A stretch of DNA of 64,000 bases, taken from NCBI GenBank assembly GCA_027625915.1, contig JANTQA010000070.1, positions 8,437,001 through 8,501,000 on the forward strand. The letters run 5' to 3'. Positions 23,879 through 36,000 of the stretch are shown piece by piece. This DNA is from Anaeramoeba flamelloides. Its lineage: Eukaryota > Metamonada > Anaeramoebidae. The stretch's first letter is position 1. Every line of letters starts with the position of its first letter. The notes under the pieces are model-generated. The model was given only the letters and a program-made list of their open reading frames with translations. It made no database searches and had not been told where the DNA came from. The position numbers and the translations under genes are program-made.

Positions 23879-24439
23879 TTTTGATTATTTTCCAAAATTA
23901 GATCCTTTTTGATCTATTTTTTTAACTTTTCCAGTATTTGGCTCAAAACTTGATTTTTTACTAGAAATAAACTCTTGATATTTCTTTTTTCAATTTGGGT
24001 TTGTGATTTGAGTCAATTAAAATTTTGATCTTTTTTTAATTAAACAAAATAAATTTACTTTTATCTTTTAATCCAAGACATAAAACAATTTTTGTTTTCC
24101 ACTAAAAAAAAAAAAGCTGTTTCCCCAAAAGTAAGAAAGTTTCATTTTCAAATTCTGATAAATTCAAATAAAGGTTTGAGAATTTTTAATTCTTTTTCCA
24201 ATTTTTTTTTTTGTAAAAAATTTGAATAAAGCTTTTTATATATGGAGTTCAATCATTAAGAAAATTTTGAAAATTAGTTGTTCTTCCAAATATTTTTTGT
24301 AAAAAGACTGTTTTGAAAGTTGGTTTATTTGAATTTTCATTTATTTTTAATATATGTGGCCCTAGGGTTTTTCCCCTCATGTTAATTCTATACATGTGTT
24401 ACCGAGTTATGTCGACTAAAGAGGTTTTCCATAATTCTA
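23879..24439. other. 3' flank of SKP1
   Basis: AT-rich, no gene recognised. Confidence 0.5.
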
Positions 24440-24805
24440 AAGAATAAAGTAAAAATCTATGTTTGTATGAAATTCTTTTAAATTCAGGAAAATCAAATTG
24501 TAGTTTGCTTGGGGTTTTCTATTTATTCTGTGAAGTGTTCTAGGTTTTTTTTTACTTTTTGAAATAAAAAGAAAATTTTTTATAAATTTTCGGGTTATTT
24601 CAAAAAGAAAAAAAAAACCTAACGAAAATCTATTGATTTTCTAAACAAATAGAAAACTCAAAAAAACCTAACGAAAACCTATCGATCTTAGAAATAAATA
24701 GAAAACTCAAGAAAACCTTACAGTGGTTTTTAAGAATTTGAAATAATTTAGTAAAATTAGGATTTTACTCAATTCTTTCAATCCTGGAAAACCTAACAAC
24801 ATGAT
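24440..24805. repeat. Family E hairpin cluster, copy 2
   Basis: Palindromic blocks of the same types as at 10030-10690. They include TTAGGTTTTTTTT paired with AAAAAAAACCTAA, flanking a TTTTCGGGTTATTTC core, and repeated AAACTCAAAAAAACCTAACG units. The GGCACTTGACGG triplet is missing here. Confidence 0.55.
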
Positions 24806-25913
24806 ATGTTTTTATCGTGGTCATGTAAATCATATTATTATTTTTTAGATTGCTTCTTGATTATTTTTCTTCTTATCTTTTTTATTTGAAAAAATTTTCT
24901 TCGATTAATCCTTACCGTTCTTAAATAAATTGTTAATTTTAATTATTTTGTCAAAAAATTAATTTTTCTTTTCCTCAATTTTATTTTTATAAAAAAATTG
25001 AAAATAATATAATATTAGACTATTAAATCCTTTATTTTAGTTTTATTTCCAAAAAAAAAAAAAATGTTTTTTAATTGAAACCCTGCGACAAAAAGATATT
25101 CAAATTGAATTTGTATTTTTTAACAAAGTATATAATAACATGTACTATATTCACGAAAAAAAAACAGTACTTTTGAGTGAAAAGCTCATCTTTTTCACAA
25201 TAAAGTACCAATCACTGAAAAAATAACTGTTTTTTAAGTAAAAAAATACTTAATCATGAAGAAATATTTAATACAGAAAAATTATTTATTCACAAAAAAG
25301 TAAATATTTTACGAACAAGTCACAACATATGTAAATTTGTCATATTTGGATGTAAAACTCTCATAACTAAATAATTCATATCAGAAAGTATTATTTAAAG
25401 TTATTAATTAAAGCAAAAATTAAATCATAATTATTATTTTTCAATAGAACAATGTTGTGGATGTCTATACAGCTAAATTAAAGACAGAAAATTATAAAAT
25501 GTTCAATTAAAATCTGATATAATAATAGGTTTTATATTAAGAAATAACAATAATAAGATAAAAAATTTTGTTTGGGAAATTAAAAAAGTGAAAAAGCAAC
25601 TTGAAAATTTTAGAATTATTTTTTTTTGTTTTTTGTAATAAAATAAAATTAAAAAAATTATTTTTATAAATTTAAAATAAAAAATAAAGAATAAAGAATA
25701 AAGAATGAAGAATAAAGAAAATAGCTTTATAAAATTAATAATAATTTAATGGATGTGATCCATTTTTTCAGAAATGATTAAAAAAATAAAAAATAATAAA
25801 AAAAAAAAAGAAAAACGAAAACGAAAAGCAAATAATAAAAAAAAAAAAAATTCTTTTTAAATAATATTGTATAGATATTCCAATTTCACATATCATGGAA
25901 AAAAAATTTTTTT
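24806..25913. other. 3' flank of the RasGAP-like gene
   Basis: AT-rich, no gene. A short AATAAAGAATAAAGAATA-type tandem lies at about 25680-25720. Confidence 0.5.
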
Positions 25914-28900
25914 TTAAAGATCTAAAGAGTTTTTGATTTCTAACAATTGATTTGTTTTCATATCAAAACTTTTCATTTTGATAATTTTGTTATTTAAATT
26001 CTGATATAAAGATTTTAATTTCATTTCGAGAACTTCTATATTAACGGTCGAACTATTAATTTGTATGTATTTTATTAAATTTATGAAAATTCTCTCGATA
26101 AAAACTTTATTATTAATTTTTTGCAATTGTATTTCCAAAAGAGGGTTATAGAAAGGTAAATTAAGATAATTGCTATTATAATTGGAAATCCTTTTTAAGA
26201 ATAAAGTTTTAAATTTAAATAAGCTTTTAAAAATGAGATTCAAATTATTAAAGTTTTCATCATTTTCAAAGAATAACAAACCATTAGAAAACTTTTCGAG
26301 AATATTGAGTACAAAATTTAAATTTTTTAAGGAATCCTGCGAACAGGTTTGAGGGGTGATATCGAATTCAGATGGGTTTTTAATTGCAGATCCGAAAAAT
26401 AGAATGAAAATAAATTCACCAACTGTGGAGTCGATATTTTTGGTTGATTTAAATGCCATTGCGTCATGAATTGATGAAGCGATAATTTTAAATACTCTGG
26501 GAATTGTTTCAAATGAAGAAAAAATGCAATTGATGATCTTAAAGAAATGGTTAATAAAATTATTGTTATCCCTGTCGTTGTTTATCTCAACAGCGGTTTT
26601 AAAATTGAAAGGGGTGGTAACGCGGATAATTTGTGTAATTATTGGTTTCAATGATCGATTAAGAAAGTCCTTTCCATATTGTTTTATTATTTTGCTACAC
26701 AATTGAGACAATAAGCATCCATCTCCAAAAATCTTGTCTGCATTTAAATCGGTGTAAAATATTTTTACTTTGATCGCGAGGGTAATTAGATGTATACTAA
26801 ACCCGAAGGATTCTGCAAAATCAAAAAGGCTGTTTGCCAATAATGAAAGCCTTGGTGTTTTTTTATTAAGAATCATTGTGTGGTGTAATGCTTCAATTAA
26901 GTAATAATGATCCTTTTCATTGATAAATTGTCCGATTTCGGAGGATGAAAAATCATAAATTTCTTTATATTTTATGTTGTGTTGTTTGCTTTCCTTTTCA
27001 TTCACCCTTTCCCTTTCTTTTTCTTTTATATAATTTTTTAAATACTGTTGATCAATTTCTTGGATTGTTTCTTTATTTAATGATTCCTTGATAATTTTGA
27101 TTAAAATTGATCCAACAGCTTTCTTGAAGCATTCATTTAATATTTTTTCAAGACTTTTTTTTGGTTTTTTTAAATTTAAAGTTGTTAAAAAATTGGTGAT
27201 TTCAATTTGGAATGTTTTTTTATTAATCAAAATCGAAAAATGTTCAATAAAATTTTTGTAAAAGATTTTATCAATAATTTCTTCTTCATTATTTCCCTTA
27301 TTTTCTTTCGTATTGATAATTTTATTCTCGATTAAAGAGATATATAAAGATTTGGAAATGTTTTTGGCATACAATAAGTAATAAGAAAATAAATGAAAAA
27401 GTAAGCATATTTGTGGAATAATTTCTTTGTTTGAACCATTAAAAATATTGTTTTTGCTTAAAAGTTCTAATATTTTTGTTTTTGTTATAAAAAGCGAATT
27501 CCAATTTGTTAAATCAATTTCTGTTTCAATAATCTGTTTAAATATGGTTAAAATTTCATTGTTAAGAATTATTTGATAAGATTTTAATAACTGGGATAGA
27601 AGTTTAGTGAATGAAATTAAAAGAAGATTTGCTTCATTTTTATTTATTAATTTGGTCTTTGACATTGCTTTTGTATTTATACTCAATTCCTCTAATTCAT
27701 GAATTAGTCTTTGTTTCCTTTCGGTTTCAACTTTTCCTTCTTCTATTTCTCCTTCTCCTTCTCCTGCACCCTCAGTTATTTTAATTTTTTGTAAAAGATC
27801 TGAAAGTTTTTTTTCTAAGGTTTCATTTTCATTTATTAAATCTTCATTCATTTTTACTAATAAGGAAACTACTTCGACTTTTTCTTTATTAATATCATTT
27901 CCAAAATCAAAGCTAAGCGGTTTTTCTTGATACTTTTTTTCATTTATTCCAATTTTTTGATCAAGATCCTTTAACTCCTGATTTTGTTTATTGATTTCAA
28001 ACTCCTTTTTTTCGATTTCCTTTAATAAATTATCAATTGTTTTGATATGTTTTGATTCGTCAACATCCATTTCAGTTATATTCATTTTATCTAAATTTTC
28101 TATTTGAGATAACTTATTAAGATTGGTTTCCTTCTTGGGTTCATTTAGATTTGTTAAAATAGGTTCGTTTTGTGATTGATATTTTTTTTCTTGTTGGTGA
28201 TCAATTTGTGCTCTATTTAATAAATTATTAATACTAGATGTTGTAGATTTTGTTGTTGTTGTTGTAGTTTTTTGGTTAATTGTTTTATTTGGGTTTGTAT
28301 TGGTGTTGATGTTGGTGTTTCTATTCATCGTTCTGTTTTGATTTATATTAGTCAGGGTGTTGGTGTTTGTGTTGGTGTTTTGATTGGTTTTTGGGGTTGT
28401 CTTATTTTGTTTGGCTCGGTTTAATAAATCATCAATACTAGATGTTGTAGATTTTGTTGTTGTGGTTGTGGTGTTTTTTGGGTTAACTGTTTTATTTGGG
28501 CTTATATTTATGTTGGTGTGAGTGTTTCTATTCATCATTCTGTTTTGGTTTATATTGGTTCGGGTGTTTGTGTTGGTGTTTGTGTTGGTGTTTGTGTTGG
28601 TATTTTGATTGATTTTTGGGGTTGTCTTATTTTGTTTGGCTCGGTTTAATAAATCATCAATACTAGATGTTGTAGATTTTGTTGTTGTGGTGTTTTTTGG
28701 GTTAATTGATCTGTTTGGGTTTATATTGGTATTGGTGTTAGTGTTTCTATTCATCATTCTGTTTTGGTTTATATTTGTTCGGGTGTTGGTGTTTGTATTG
28801 GTTCGGGTGTTTGTGTTGGTGTTTTGGTTGATTATTGGTGTTGGTTTATTTTGTTTGGCTCTGTTTAATAAATCATCAATGCTAGATGTTGTAGATTTTG

Positions 28901-29973
28901 TTGTTGTTTTTGTGGTGTTATTTCGATTAATTGGTCTATTTGAATTTACATTGGTATTGGTGTTAGTGTTTCTATTCATCATTCTATTTTGATTAAAATT
29001 GTTTCGGGTGTTTGTGTTGGTGTTTGTGTTGGTATTTTGATTGATTTTTGGGGTTGGTTTATTTTGTTTGGCTCGGTTTAATAAATCATCAATGCTAGAT
29101 GTTGTAGATTTTGTTGTTGTTCTTGTAGTAGTATTTCGGTTAATTGTTCTGTTTGGGCTTATATTGGTGTTAGTGTTTCTATTCATCATTCTGTTTTGGT
29201 TAAAATTGGTTCGGGTGCTTGTGTTGGTGTTTGTGCGGGTGTTTTGGTTGGTATTTTGATTGATTTTTGGGGTTGTCTTATTTTGTTTGGCTCTGTTTAA
29301 CAAAGCATCAATGCTAGATGTTGTAGATTTTGTTGTTGTTCTTGTAGTAGTATTTCGGTTAATTGTTCTTTTTGGGCTTGTATTGGTATTAGTGTTTCTA
29401 TTCATCGTTCTGTTTTGGTTAAAATTGGTTCGGGTGTTGGTGTTGGTGTTGGTGTTGGTGTTTTGATTGATTTTTGGGGTGGGTTTATTTCGTTTGGCTC
29501 TGTTTAGTAAATCATCAATGCTAGATGTTGTAGATTTTGTTGTTGTTGTTGTAGTATTTCGATTAATTGATCTGTTTGGGCTTGTATTGGTATTGGTGTT
29601 AGTGTTTCTATTCATCATTCTGTTTTGATTAAAATTGGTTCGGGTGTTTGTGTTGGTGTTTTGGTTGATTATTGGTGTTGGTTTATTTTGTTTGGCTCTG
29701 TTTAACAAATCATCAATGCTAGATGTTGACGAAGTTTTGGTTGTTTTTGTCTGTAATTTATTTTCTTTGTTTGTGTTTGGATTTGTTTGAGCACTCCTGT
29801 ATCTCTGCAATAATGAATTTAGATCCTTTTCAAAAGATAAAAAAATTTCAAAAAAGAAGGATTTTTTTTTTAAAAAGAAAAAAAAAGAAAAAAGAAAAGA
29901 AAAAAGTAAAAATATTTTGAGTAAGAGCACAAAAGTGAATTTATTCGAAAAAAAAGATCCAAACTTGAGACAT
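25914..29973 (-). CDS. RasGAP-domain protein with eight SIDDLLNRA repeats; catalytic arginines absent
   Basis: The large frame ends TAA at 25914. Its first 42 codons are Phe/Lys-rich intron-like sequence ending TTGCAG at 29805, so I start the exon at 29804 and join it to MSQ (29973-29965) across a 160-bp GTTTGG..CAG intron; this 5' end is a model. That gives about 1299 residues. Residues about 20-540 carry eight copies of SSIDDLLNRAKQNK, each followed by an Asn/Thr-rich spacer. A coiled coil follows (about 580-700), then an all-helical region. A RasGAP fold begins about 980: NSLFDFAESFGFSIHLI, KIFGDGCLLSQLCSK, FLNRSLKPIITQII, VGEFIFILFFGSAIKNP, LNFVLNILEKFSNGLLF. The arginine-finger position (LFRGNS in active GAPs) is Gly, codon 26724-26726, and the FLR arginine is Leu. 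It is probably a GTPase-binding scaffold, as IQGAPs are, rather than an active GAP. Confidence 0.85.
28190..29740 (-). repeat. Coding tandem repeat, eight units of about 200-228 bp
   Basis: Eight units spaced about 200-228 bp each contain the conserved block for SSIDDLLNRAK (plus-strand signature AATCATCAATGCTAGATGTT). The blocks start near 28210, 28409, 28637, 28856, 29068, 29287, 29490 and 29697. Variable Asn-Thr dipeptide runs lie between them. The last unit toward the C terminus is most diverged (SINNLLNRAQ). Confidence 0.9.
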
Positions 29974-31289
29974 TAGGCTGGAAAGTAATTGAATTAAAGG
30001 AGAAAAAATGATTTTTATTTTTGCAAAACGATCTACCTTTTATAAATAATAAACATTGAAAATACAGGAGACTAAGACTTTCAAAGTTAGATTTTTACAT
30101 TTGTTTTTCCAGAGTATCCAGAATTTTCCTTATGAAGAAATTATCTTGACAAAAACTCCATTTTTTAAATTCATTTGAATTCTGAATAGATTCACGAAAA
30201 AAATGTCTAGTGTCCTTCAGGAAATTTGAAACCTATTGTTATACTTGAAGTTATCTTTAAAATCTAAATTAATCTCAAAAGTATTTTGAGTAAATAGTTT
30301 TTTCAATTTTTCAAACAAGTAAAATTATTCTTTTTAATGGTCGAAAATATAACAACAAAAAGATTCAAAATCATGTAAATGTTTTTGGTGTGTTTGGAAA
30401 ATCTTGTGGTGTTTTGAAAGATGTGTAGAAGAAACCATTTATGACAAATTATTGTTCTCAAAATGATCTATTTCTATTGATAAAACCCCCAGATGCACAA
30501 TATTAAAGCCATTTTTTTTTTCAGAAACCCCTCGCCATTAAAGGATTCAAGAAACCTACAATAAATGATAGGTAACTCTCATAATGGTTTCCTAAAGTTC
30601 TATTATTAGAAAAATACTTTCTAAAAATAAAGAATCAAATTGTAAAATATTTGTCAAAAAATAGAGTTAATATTTGAGAAAGTGTTAAATCACAAAAAAC
30701 AAAACAATCTCAAAAAAATAGAGAATTAAGTATAAATTTTTAACAAATTCAATTCAAAATTTAACATTTACTTTAAACTCAACAAGTTTACCTTCAAAAT
30801 TATTTTGAACCAAGGTACACTCTTAAGTGGTGAATTGGGAGGTATTGGAACAAGAAGAAAAAAAAACAAGAATTCAATTTTGAAACATTAGAAGCCTTTT
30901 AAAAAAAAAAAAAAAAGGGTGATTAATACACTAGTATGAAAAAAATAAAATTGAAAATTTCAAGTTAGACAAAACTAATACTTTAATTATCATTTTACTT
31001 TTATTAATAATAAAGTTTATTTACAATATAATCAACATTCCAGTTCTTAAAAATCTTGAGGATGTTGTATTTAGTGTTGTTAATCGTTCTAAGATTTTTC
31101 AAAGTCTCTAGTCTTGAAAAAAGGTCTATTTTGGGTACAATATTTTCAAGAATTATATCATTATGATTTTTATTTAAATTCAACTTTGAGATATGTTGAT
31201 GAACAGAGAATAACTAAGTATTATAAAATTACTACCCATCTAAAAAAAAAAAAATAAATAAACTCAGAAAAATAAAATAATAAAAAGGA
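29974..31289. other. Intergenic, no supported gene
   Basis: AT-rich sequence upstream of the RasGAP-like gene; it probably holds its promoter and 5' leader. No other exon was recognised. Confidence 0.45.
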
Positions 31290-31770
31290 AATCTTGAGTT
31301 TCTTAGGTTTTTCGGGGATTCAAAGGAATAGAAAAAATCAAAGATTTTACTCAATTCTTCTGAATTATGGAAAAGTTAACGGCGGTTTTTATTAAATAAA
31401 GAAATAAACAGAAAAGTAAATAAATTTTCACCTTATTCTTTTAAATTCAAAAAAATCTAACTAAAAGTGTCCCTAAAGTGCCCAGCTTTTCCAGAATTCA
31501 AAAGAATAGAGAAAAATCTTATGTTTTACTATATTCTTTTAAATTTTGGAAAAATTAACTGGGATTTTTTTGCTTTTCGAAATAGACTAAAAATTTATTG
31601 AAATTTTCTTTTTATTTCAAAAATTAAAAAAAAAAATAACGAAAAGTTCCTTCAAGTACCGTAGAGTATCTTTAAGTGCCTATATTTTTTATAATTTTAG
31701 AAATAAAAATGAAAAATTAATAAACTTTCTTTTTATTCAGTAAAATGAAATAAACCTAAGAGAAAAATTA
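31290..31770. repeat. Family E hairpin cluster, copy 3
   Basis: Hairpins of the CCAGAATTCAAAAGAATAG / CTATTCTTTTAAATTTTGG type lie in a row. A CAAGTACCGTAGAGTATCTT motif at about 31648 is the inverse of the GGCACTTGACGGCACTCTAC block in the 10-kb copy. The order is inverted relative to copy 1. Confidence 0.55.
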
Positions 31771-33485
31771 AAAAAAAAAACATATTTTTCAATTTAAAAC
31801 CATAAATAATTCTTTAATAGTCAAAATATTTGATTACCCTATTTCAAGGATATCAATTAAATTTTAAATATGTTTTTAAGATATTTTAGATAGCCTCTTT
31901 CGGGCGAAAAAAAATTATTTTCAATATCTTTTCAGATAATATTTGATAAAATATAAATAGAAAATTGAAAATTGTGGTTTTCGACTTATATTATAAAATA
32001 TCTTGAAAAATATTTGTTGATCTCTTAAAAACTAATCAAATTTATTATAAGTAAAGTTATAGTTAGTAAATAATTAGCTATTATTTATTTTTTTTTTTGT
32101 CAAAATTTTTTCGTCATAGTTTGTGGTTGTACAGTTAATATCAAATTATATCGATGAAAAAAAACCTCATAATTTCATAAGTAAGGGTAATTGAATTTTT
32201 AGAGATATCATTTTCTAATTGATTTTTCCAAGATCTTGGTTTTTTTTCAACTAATTAGATACTGTTAAAACATTTGGGAATTTACAATCAATATTTTCAT
32301 TTATTTATTGGAAAATTGTAGATTTAACGGGAAAATGGAATTAATAGACTAAATATTTTTTTGTTTTAGATTACTTTTAGAATGTCAAAAATAAAATTAC
32401 CAAACTAAATATTTAAAGAACCAAGTAATAAATATCCCTAAAAAATGATCTATAGAATAATTATTTTTTTCATAATTTTCAAAATATGATACAAAATTAT
32501 AGTATTTGTAGTTCAGAAAAAATAAAATTATCTTATAATCTTCTTCATTTTTACATTTTTTTTTACTATTGAAAACAAAAGGTATTTGATTAATTTTGAA
32601 TATTGAAAAATAAAGTATGAAATATACTGTGATAATAAAATTTGTAACTTGTTTTTTTTCAAAATAGAAACTATTTTACCAGAATCAGAGAAATAAGATA
32701 TATGAATTGATATTTAGTATAATATAAGACTATTAAGTACTTATTGAATTGATATAATCCCCCCTGTATTTAGGATCCTGGTGTTTGAATAAAAACCGAT
32801 CTAGTAGAGAAAATTATTTGAAATATAAAAAACAATTCTTCATTTTTGGAAATAATTAAAGTCTTATTGGCCAAATATATTCAATTCATAATTTTATTTT
32901 TGTAATTTTTTTTTCGAGGAATTTTCATTTGAAATATACCTTTTTATGTATAACTTTTCGTATCTACATGAATCTATGGGTGGTAGAATTTTTTTATTGA
33001 ATTTTTTAAAAAAAAAATGTAAATCGAAAGAACTTTAAGAATAAGTTTTTTACATTAAGGCCTGTTTTATTTTTTAAACAAGAAAGTGGAACATCAATAA
33101 TTAATATGGTATATTTCAACTAATATAATTTTTTTTATTTAATTTTTTTTTTATTTTTTTTGAATTTTTTCTTCCATATCCAGAGATCTAAAACCCCACT
33201 TTCAAAAATTTGTGAACGATCTAATTTTAAAATATATATATTTATGAGAATATTTGACCTTGATAAGAAGGGTGCTATTTCATGTTTGATCAGTAATGTC
33301 TAAATTAGAACGGACTAAAATAAATCAATATAAAACTAAGAAGAAATTAAAAAAAAAAAAAAAAAAAAAATGAAAATTTTGAAGATCTTTACAACATTTT
33401 AACGTTAGTATATATATATATATATCACAAGTATGAAGGGTTTTTTTTTTTTTAGTTTTATTAAATGGGTTTTACACGTTCGAGA
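31771..33485. other. AT-rich gap, no supported gene
   Basis: Both strands are rich in stops. Long poly-A at about 33349-33370 and short (TA)n at 33409-33425. No gene seen. Confidence 0.55.
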
Positions 33486-33685
33486 TACAGTCAGTTCCAC
33501 TTTTAAGGCACAAAATTTCAATGAAATTTAAGGCACAAAAAAAATCTCAAATTAAGGCACAAAAAATAGATTCTAGTAAAATAAATTGTAAAATAAAAAA
33601 TTAAAAATTTTGTGCCTTAATTTGAGATTTTATTGTGCCTTAAATTTCGTTGAAAGTTTGTGCCTTAAAAGTGGAACTGACTGTA
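33486..33685. mobile_element. Family A foldback MITE, copy 2
   Basis: 200 bp bounded by TA-CAGTCAGTTCCACTTTTA and GTGGAACTGACTG-TA. The arms are almost perfectly complementary with a short AT loop (TTCTAGTAAAATAAATTGTA). It sits between two (TA)n tracts (33409-33425 and 33719-33748). Confidence 0.9.
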
Positions 33686-33714
33686 TGCATAAAATTTATC
33701 CGTCAGTATATGTA

Positions 33715-33749
<35 letters not shown>

Positions 33750-33756
33750 AAACTAT

Positions 33757-34432
33757 TTTCAGTCAAAGTGGCCCAGTTATAATGGGTGCAATACATCTGT
33801 TTTTAGTGTTTGCATGGATAGAAGAAAAAATTTATTTTGGAAATTTTTAAAATTGCAATCATTTTTTCACTTTTTTTTTTTTTTTTTTGGATTTTTTTTT
33901 AAAACGTTATTCAGTTGCAAAAATTTTTTTTTTGCAAGATCAATATTCACTCGGTAAAAACATCTTATTTTAATGTTATTGAAACTGTGGAAATGCTTGT
34001 TGTTAAAGCATATTGATCTCTATTGGAATTTTATTTGATCTTTGATCCTGTATATGATTTAATAAATGTGAAAATTTTTCACTTAATTTTCATTTCCTTT
34101 TTCAAATAGATAACACAAATACCAACAAACCTCCTTTGGAGACTTGGTTTCAAAAAGAAAAGTATGGAGAACGATGTTAAAATTGTTTTCTATTTATTAT
34201 TCTATTACCAGTTGAAGATCAAAAAGAGCGTTCTTGTTTTTCTCAATTGTGACCTAAGAATTTGAGTTTTTCAATTTTTAAGAAAATTTATTGATTAATT
34301 AGTTTTCTTTCAGACTGATATCAACAATTCTTTAATGTGTATTATTCTGTTTATTTCTTATTGGCTCTTCAAAGGTCAATTATAAAGAAACATTGATATT
34401 TGAAAAAAATGTTGGGCCCCTTTGACTGAAAC
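33757..34432. mobile_element. Family C element with intact CAGTCAAAG termini
   Basis: The left end TTTCAGTCAAAGTGGCCCA and the right end TGGGCCCCTTTGACTGAAA are inverted repeats of about 19 bp (one mismatch) that bound 676 bp. The interior has no long frame. The termini match those of family B, so one transposase could mobilise both. CAGT-type ends suggest Tc1/mariner-like mobilisation, but the flanking duplication is unclear. Confidence 0.7.
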
Positions 34433-36000
34433 AAAGTTTATTTTATATATATTTAATCAAAAAACAAAAAAATTAGGCAAGATAATCCAATTTAGAATTG
34501 GTAAAAAAGTTAAATTTTGACCAATTTTTTGTTCATCAACTATTAATTCTAAAAAAAAAAAATAATAATTCTTTTTCTCTGTGTTTAACGAGTTTATAAT
34601 TTTTTTGAGTTTTAAACTGACCACCCACTTTGTATTGTTCTCGTGTTTTTAAAAATCGAAAATCAAAATGTTTTCATGAGTTTTAAATACAAACCCTCCC
34701 ACTTCAATGAGAAATTGCTAATACCCTTTGTTTTCCAATGCTTTTTAGGTAATTACGTCCTAACTATATATAATTGTTTTTTTTTTTTCGTTTTCATTTT
34801 CTCACATCCCAGAAACTAAAAGTATGATTTCAGAATAATTCAAAAACTTTTTCCAAATTCAAAAAACAAAACAACACACGAAATGAAAAAAACTGTAAAA
34901 AATTCTAAAAATCGAGATTTTAAAAGCTTAACATGATTATAAAACGAAATATGTAACCAATAAAAAGACCAAAATAAATTTTTATCAAGATGATTGTAGT
35001 ATAAGAAGAAGGAAATAATCGAAAATATTATTCATTTTAATATAGGTATGTATTTCTTGGAAAATAAAGTTAAATTTTTCAAGATAAAATCAATGAAAAA
35101 AATCTATATGAATTAATTTGAAATCAAAACGCTTTGAAATTATTTTCATTAATTAATGAATAGTATGAAATGTCTAATTTTGAATTTAAATTTTTGAAAG
35201 ATAATTTCCCTATAAGGGAAACTAGGGTAAAGTTTTACAATTCTTAAATAATATAAAAAAAATTTCAAAGAATTTATTGAACACAAATATTTAAAAACTA
35301 AAAAAAAACGAAATTCGACTAAGGAATATTTCGACCTTTTTTACTCTGTCCAAGTATTCAGAGAAATAGATTTATATGGAAGAAGTTAAATTTGCATCTA
35401 AAATTTAAACTTGATGCTTCTCTCAGTTATACAATCCAAAAAGAGAATCAACAAGGTTTTCTATCTTTCTCATGAAATTTCATTTATGAACCAAAAAAAA
35501 AAAAAAAAAAAAAAAACAGTTATTGGACGATCATAATTATTCATCAAACAGAAACGATCTTTTAGATGGCAGTCCATTTACTAAATGTATCGAAATTCAA
35601 TTTCTTTACCCATCAATTAGTCATCGTTTAAATAGTTGCAAATCTGATTAGGTTGATCATAAGAATACACACCACAAATATTCTTCTGACTTTTCCAAAG
35701 CTCAGGCTTTTTTTCGAGCTTAATACATTTTTAAAACCTTATAAACACTTGAAACAATATTTAATTGTTTCAAGCTTACCAAAATTAGACGGTTGTTTCT
35801 GAAAGAGGCACTACAACAAATCTTATGACTTTAATAAAGTTTATCACTTTTTCAACACATTTCCCCTTTAATTGTGTTTGAGTGTTTGTAAATTGTATAC
35901 AAGCTCGAAAAAAAATCAAAGCTATGGAAAAGTCAGATGATTTTTGGTGGTTTTTTAGCATAGATTTTTCATTTTTTTTACATTTTGAATTCTCTTATTG
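34433..36000. other. Intergenic gap upstream of SPT4
   Basis: No gene recognised. Poly-A of about 22 bp at 35494-35516. The last 200 bp should include the SPT4 promoter. Confidence 0.5.

Noticed and set aside
28609-29466. Plus-strand hydrophobic frames (Val/Leu/Phe-rich) that look like membrane proteins
   Set aside because: They are antisense to the Asn/Thr repeats of the RasGAP-like gene, and their periodicity comes from that repeat.
29805-29930. Signal-peptide-like N terminus of the RasGAP-like protein
   Set aside because: It is encoded by A/T homopolymers ending in TTGCAG, so it is better explained as an intron.
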